Shown: in pieces, positions 61,216-64,000 of the stretch
Layout: every line of letters starts with the position of its first letter
How positions within the stretch are numbered: position 1 is the stretch's first letter
NCBI RefSeq assembly: GCF_003710105.1
Contig: NZ_CP033325.1
Location: forward strand, 1,116,001 to 1,180,000
DNA length: 64,000 nucleotides
From: Georgenia faecalis
GTDB taxonomy: Bacteria; Actinomycetota; Actinomycetes; Actinomycetales; Actinomycetaceae
Direction of reading: 5' to 3'
Notes under the pieces: generated by a model
What the model was told of the DNA's origin: nothing
Seen by the model: only the letters and a program-made list of their open reading frames with translations
The model's database searches: none
Made by a program: the position numbers and the translations under genes

Positions 61216-63021
61216 ATGCCCGTCTTCGAGATCGGCGCCGAGGACTTCCTCCTCGACGGCCGTCCCCACCAGATCCTCTCCGGCGCCCTGCACTACTTCC
61301 GGGTCCACCCCGACCAGTGGGCCGACCGCATCGCCAAGGCCCGCCTGCTGGGCCTCAACACCATCGAGACGTACGTGGCGTGGAACTTCCACGCGCCGAC
61401 CGCGGATGCCTTCGACACGAGCGGCCGGCGCGACCTCGGCCGGTTCCTCGACCTGGTCGCCGACGCCGGGATGCACGCCATCGTCCGGCCCGGCCCGTAC
61501 ATCTGCGCCGAGTGGGACAACGGCGGTCTGCCCACCTGGCTGCTGCGCGAGCCCGGCGTGGGCGTGCGGACGTCGGAGCCGCGCTACCTCGCCGCCGTCC
61601 AGGGCTACTTCGACGCCCTGCTGCCCCTCGTCGTCGAGCGCCAGGTCGACCGTGGGGGACCGGTGCTCATGGTCCAGGTCGAGAACGAGTACGGCGCCTA
61701 CGGCGACGACGCGGCCTACCTGCGCACCCTGGCGCAGATGCTGCGCGACGGCGGCGTCACGGTGCCGCTGTTCACCTGCGACCAGGCCGACGACGCCATG
61801 CTCGCCCGCGGCGGCCTGCCCGAGCTGCACCGCACCGCGACCTTCGGCTCCCGCAGCCCCGAGCGGCTCGCGACGCTGCGACGGCACCAGCCCTCCGGGC
61901 CCCTCATGTGCATGGAGTACTGGAACGGGTGGTTCGACGCGTGGGGCGAGGACCACCACGTCACCGACCCCGGCGCCACCGCCGGGGACCTCGCCGCCCT
62001 CCTGGCCTCCGGGGCGTCGGTCAACCTCTACATGCTCCACGGCGGCACCAACTTCGGCTTCACCAACGGCGCCAACCACAAGGGCGTCTACCGCCCGACC
62101 GTGACGTCGTACGACTACGACGCGCCGCTCGCCGAGGACGGCACGCCCACCGCGAAGTACGCGGCGCTCGCCGAGGTGCTCGCGGCCCACCACGGCACCC
62201 CCCGCGCCGCCGTCGGCGGGCGCGCACCCGCCCCGACGCCGCAGGTGCCCGTGCCCCGGGAGGTCCGCTCGCTGTGGCCGCTTGTCGACGCGGCCGACGG
62301 CTGGTCCACCCACGACGCCCCGCCCACCCACGACGACCTCGACGCCTTCACCGGCTTCGTCCTCTACCGCACCGAGGTCCAGGTGGGCGAGGCGGCCGTC
62401 CTCGACCTCTCCGACGTCCGCGACCGGGCGCAGGTCTTCGTCGACGGCCGCCCGGTGGGCGTCGTCGACCGCCGCGACGGCGACCGGGCCCTCACCCTGC
62501 CCGGGCCGGGCGCGGTGGTGCTCGACGTCCTCGTCGAGGACCTCGGCCGCGTGAACTACGGGCCGCGCATCGGCGAGCACAAGGGGCTCGTCGGGCCGGT
62601 CGTGCTCGACGGCACGCCCGTCACGGGCTGGCGCACTCTCCCGCTGCCCCTCGAGGACTGGGTGGCCGCCGCGGCGCAGCCTGGCTCTACCGCCGCTGGC
62701 TCGACCGCCGCGGCGTCCCCGCCGGCCGCGGCTGCGGTGGTGACCCCCCGCCCCGGCCCGTCGCTGACGACGTGGGACCTGCCCGGCATGGACGCCGCCG
62801 ACCTCTTCCTCTCCACCGCCGGGTGGGGCAAGGGCGTGGTGTGGTTCAACGGCTGGAACCTCGGCCGCTTCTGGTCGGCCGGCCCCCAGCAGACCCTCTA
62901 CGTACCGGCGCCGCTCGTGCGCCCGGACAACAACCGCGTCGTCGCCCTCGAGCTGGCCGCCGCCCCCGACGCGGCTCTCCGATTTGTCGACGGTCCCCGG
63001 TGGACCGCCGTCACGCAGTGA
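61216..63021 (+). CDS. GH35 beta-galactosidase, cytoplasmic
   Basis: A 601-residue GH35 enzyme with no signal peptide. The barrel starts FLLDGRPHQILSGALHYFRV; acid/base is Glu158 in VQVENEYGAYG and nucleophile Glu234 in MEYWNGWFD; YMLHGGTNFGFTNGA is the family's conserved loop. C-terminal beta-sandwich domains follow (AQVFVDGRPVG, VVWFNGWNLGRFW). An Ala/Ser/Thr/Pro-rich insertion at ~490-515 is unusual. It removes terminal beta-galactose from imported oligosaccharides. Confidence 0.94.
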   Translation: MPVFEIGAEDFLLDGRPHQILSGALHYFRVHPDQWADRIAKARLLGLNTIETYVAWNFHAPTADAFDTSGRRDLGRFLDLVADAGMHAIVRPGPYICAEWDNGGLPTWLLREPGVGVRTSEPRYLAAVQGYFDALLPLVVERQVDRGGPVLMVQVENEYGAYGDDAAYLRTLAQMLRDGGVTVPLFTCDQADDAMLARGGLPELHRTATFGSRSPERLATLRRHQPSGPLMCMEYWNGWFDAWGEDHHVTDPGATAGDLAALLASGASVNLYMLHGGTNFGFTNGANHKGVYRPTVTSYDYDAPLAEDGTPTAKYAALAEVLAAHHGTPRAAVGGRAPAPTPQVPVPREVRSLWPLVDAADGWSTHDAPPTHDDLDAFTGFVLYRTEVQVGEAAVLDLSDVRDRAQVFVDGRPVGVVDRRDGDRALTLPGPGAVVLDVLVEDLGRVNYGPRIGEHKGLVGPVVLDGTPVTGWRTLPLPLEDWVAAAAQPGSTAAGSTAAASPPAAAAVVTPRPGPSLTTWDLPGMDAADLFLSTAGWGKGVVWFNGWNLGRFWSAGPQQTLYVPAPLVRPDNNRVVALELAAAPDAALRFVDGPRWTAVTQ

Positions 63022-63048
63022 TCCGACACCCCGACGAAAGGTCCCACC

Positions 63049-64000
63049 ATGACGACGTCGTCATTCCTGAGACGGTCGGTCGCGGCCGTCGCGGCACCTG
63101 CCCTCGTGGCCGGTGCCGTGCTCGCCGCGTCCGTCGGTGCCGCCCCACCGAGCCAGGCCGCCACCCCGGCGAGCGACCTCACCATCACCCCCAACCCGTG
63201 GTACGCCTCCGACCCGTTCCAGGGCTGGGGCACGAGCCTGGTGTGGTTCGCCAACGCCACCGGCGACTACCCGGACGAGCTGCGCGACGAGCTGTACCAG
63301 CGCGTCTTCGGCGAGGAGGGCATGGACCTCAACATCGCCCGGTACAACATCGGCGGCGGCCACGCCTCCGACGTCGTCGACTACCTGCGCCCCGGCGGGG
63401 CGGTCGAGGGCTACTGGGCCGCGGACCTCACCGACGCGACCTACGGCGCGCCCACCACGTACGCGAACCGCGAGGCGATCCTCGACGCGTGGGACCCGGA
63501 CAACCCGGCCCACTACGACTGGGACGCCGACGCCACGCAGCGCTGGTGGGTCGAGCAGCTCACCGAGGACGAGCAGATCACCCACTGGGAGACGTTCGCC
63601 AACTCCGCGCCGTACTTCATGACGGTGAGCGGGTACGTCTCCGGCGGCATCAGCGACGGGAACGCGGAGAACCTGCGCCCGGACGCCATCGACGACTTCA
63701 CCGCTTACCTCACGACCGTCTCGGAGCACCTCGAGGACACCTACGGGATCGACGTCGCCACCATCGACCCGTTCAACGAGCCCAACACGAACTACTGGTC
63801 GACGACGCTGCGCGACGGCGTGCCCGTGGGCGGGCGGCAGGAGGGCATGCACGTCGGCCCTCAGCGCCAGGTGGCCGTGGTCCGCTCCCTGGCGGCACGC
63901 CTCGCCGACGACGCGACGACGACCGACGCCGTCATCTCGGCCATGGACGAGACGAACCCCGGGATCTTCGCGACGAACTGGGCGGCCTACCCCCAGGACG
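63049..64000 (+). CDS. Secreted GH30-family glycosidase, probable endo-beta-1,6-galactanase, 3' end missing
   Basis: The first 317 codons of a secreted protein. A signal peptide (cleavage near PSQAA) is followed by FQGWGTSLVWFANATGDYPD and MDLNIARYNIGGGHASD, close to GH30 endo-beta-1,6-galactanases; the acid/base is probably Glu244 in IDPFNEPNTNYW. The nucleophile and C-terminal sandwich lie past the window edge. The ATG at 63049 follows AAAGG. With GH35 and GH43 nearby it points to side chains of type II arabinogalactan. The subfamily is inferred from recognisable motifs only. Confidence 0.85.
   Translation, partial: MTTSSFLRRSVAAVAAPALVAGAVLAASVGAAPPSQAATPASDLTITPNPWYASDPFQGWGTSLVWFANATGDYPDELRDELYQRVFGEEGMDLNIARYNIGGGHASDVVDYLRPGGAVEGYWAADLTDATYGAPTTYANREAILDAWDPDNPAHYDWDADATQRWWVEQLTEDEQITHWETFANSAPYFMTVSGYVSGGISDGNAENLRPDAIDDFTAYLTTVSEHLEDTYGIDVATIDPFNEPNTNYWSTTLRDGVPVGGRQEGMHVGPQRQVAVVRSLAARLADDATTTDAVISAMDETNPGIFATNWAAYPQD

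Overview
This 64 kb window is from a very GC-rich actinomycete chromosome, most likely Micrococcales (a Cellulomonas/Georgenia-like organism, by inference only). The evidence is strong G/C bias at third codon positions, many GTG starts, four-base ATGA/GTGA stop-start overlaps, LPxTG surface proteins, a DUF4282 pair, a VKOR protein, an actinobacterial OleB-OleC fusion, and many starts that look leaderless. It is housekeeping and metabolic chromosome. I see no tRNA, rRNA, CRISPR array, transposase or phage gene. I count 57 protein genes; the first and last run off the edges.

Layout. 1-6.1 kb: the N-terminal part of a MalT/LuxR-type STAND regulator, then a minus-strand set deoD - ecfS - ecfT - ecfA - ecfA (purine nucleoside phosphorylase upstream of a complete ECF transporter). 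6.2-11.8 kb: a DUF4282 protein and the olefin cluster oleA - oleBC (fusion) - oleD. 11.8-12.0 kb: an intergenic palindromic repeat. 12.0-16.1 kb: aldo/keto reductase, HAD phosphatase, DinB-like protein, thioredoxin and isopentenyl-diphosphate isomerase, second DUF4282 protein. 16.3-26.2 kb: an unrecognised lipoprotein, a glutathionyl-hydroquinone-reductase-like protein, a protein with an internal duplication, an amidohydrolase, a GCS2-type ligase, a membrane-tethered metallophosphoesterase and a VKOR protein. 26.3-29.7 kb: a metal (probably Mn/Zn) ABC transporter closed by its DtxR/MntR-type regulator. 29.7-34.7 kb: HIT protein, MarR regulator, DHFR-like reductase, and a DrrAB-type exporter divergent from a WYL regulator. 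34.7-40.9 kb: SWIM-SNF2 helicase, Trk potassium uptake pair, and two very small genes. 41-47.7 kb: a coupled beta-glucosidase/gamma-glutamyltransferase pair, then a three-gene operon DUF4956 - VTC domain - beta-helix lipoprotein (Cthe_2159-like). 47.8-53.4 kb: DUF4352 protein, two-component system, DUF4126 protein, a repeat-rich secreted protein and CorA. 53.5-64 kb: an LPxTG-anchored nucleotidase, then a glycan-use locus (LPxTG-anchored GH43, sugar ABC importer, GH35 beta-galactosidase, secreted GH30).

How the genes work together. The glycan locus reads as a pathway: GH30 and anchored GH43 cut a galactan/arabinogalactan side chain outside, the CUT1-type importer takes up oligosaccharides, and the signal-less GH35 removes galactose inside. 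A perfect LacI-family-type operator sits upstream of the importer. The ole operon makes long-chain hydrocarbons from two acyl-CoAs. The ECF transporter beside deoD probably imports a nucleoside or base for salvage. The DUF4956-VTC-beta-helix operon is the best candidate for an uncharacterised system: a membrane protein, a polyphosphate-polymerase-fold enzyme and a surface beta-helix protein, translationally linked.

A recurrent regulatory pattern is a TANNNT hexamer ending 6 or 7 nt before the start codon, with no Shine-Dalgarno sequence. I found it at twelve genes; it decides the start of trkH, the GH1 gene and a small HTH gene.
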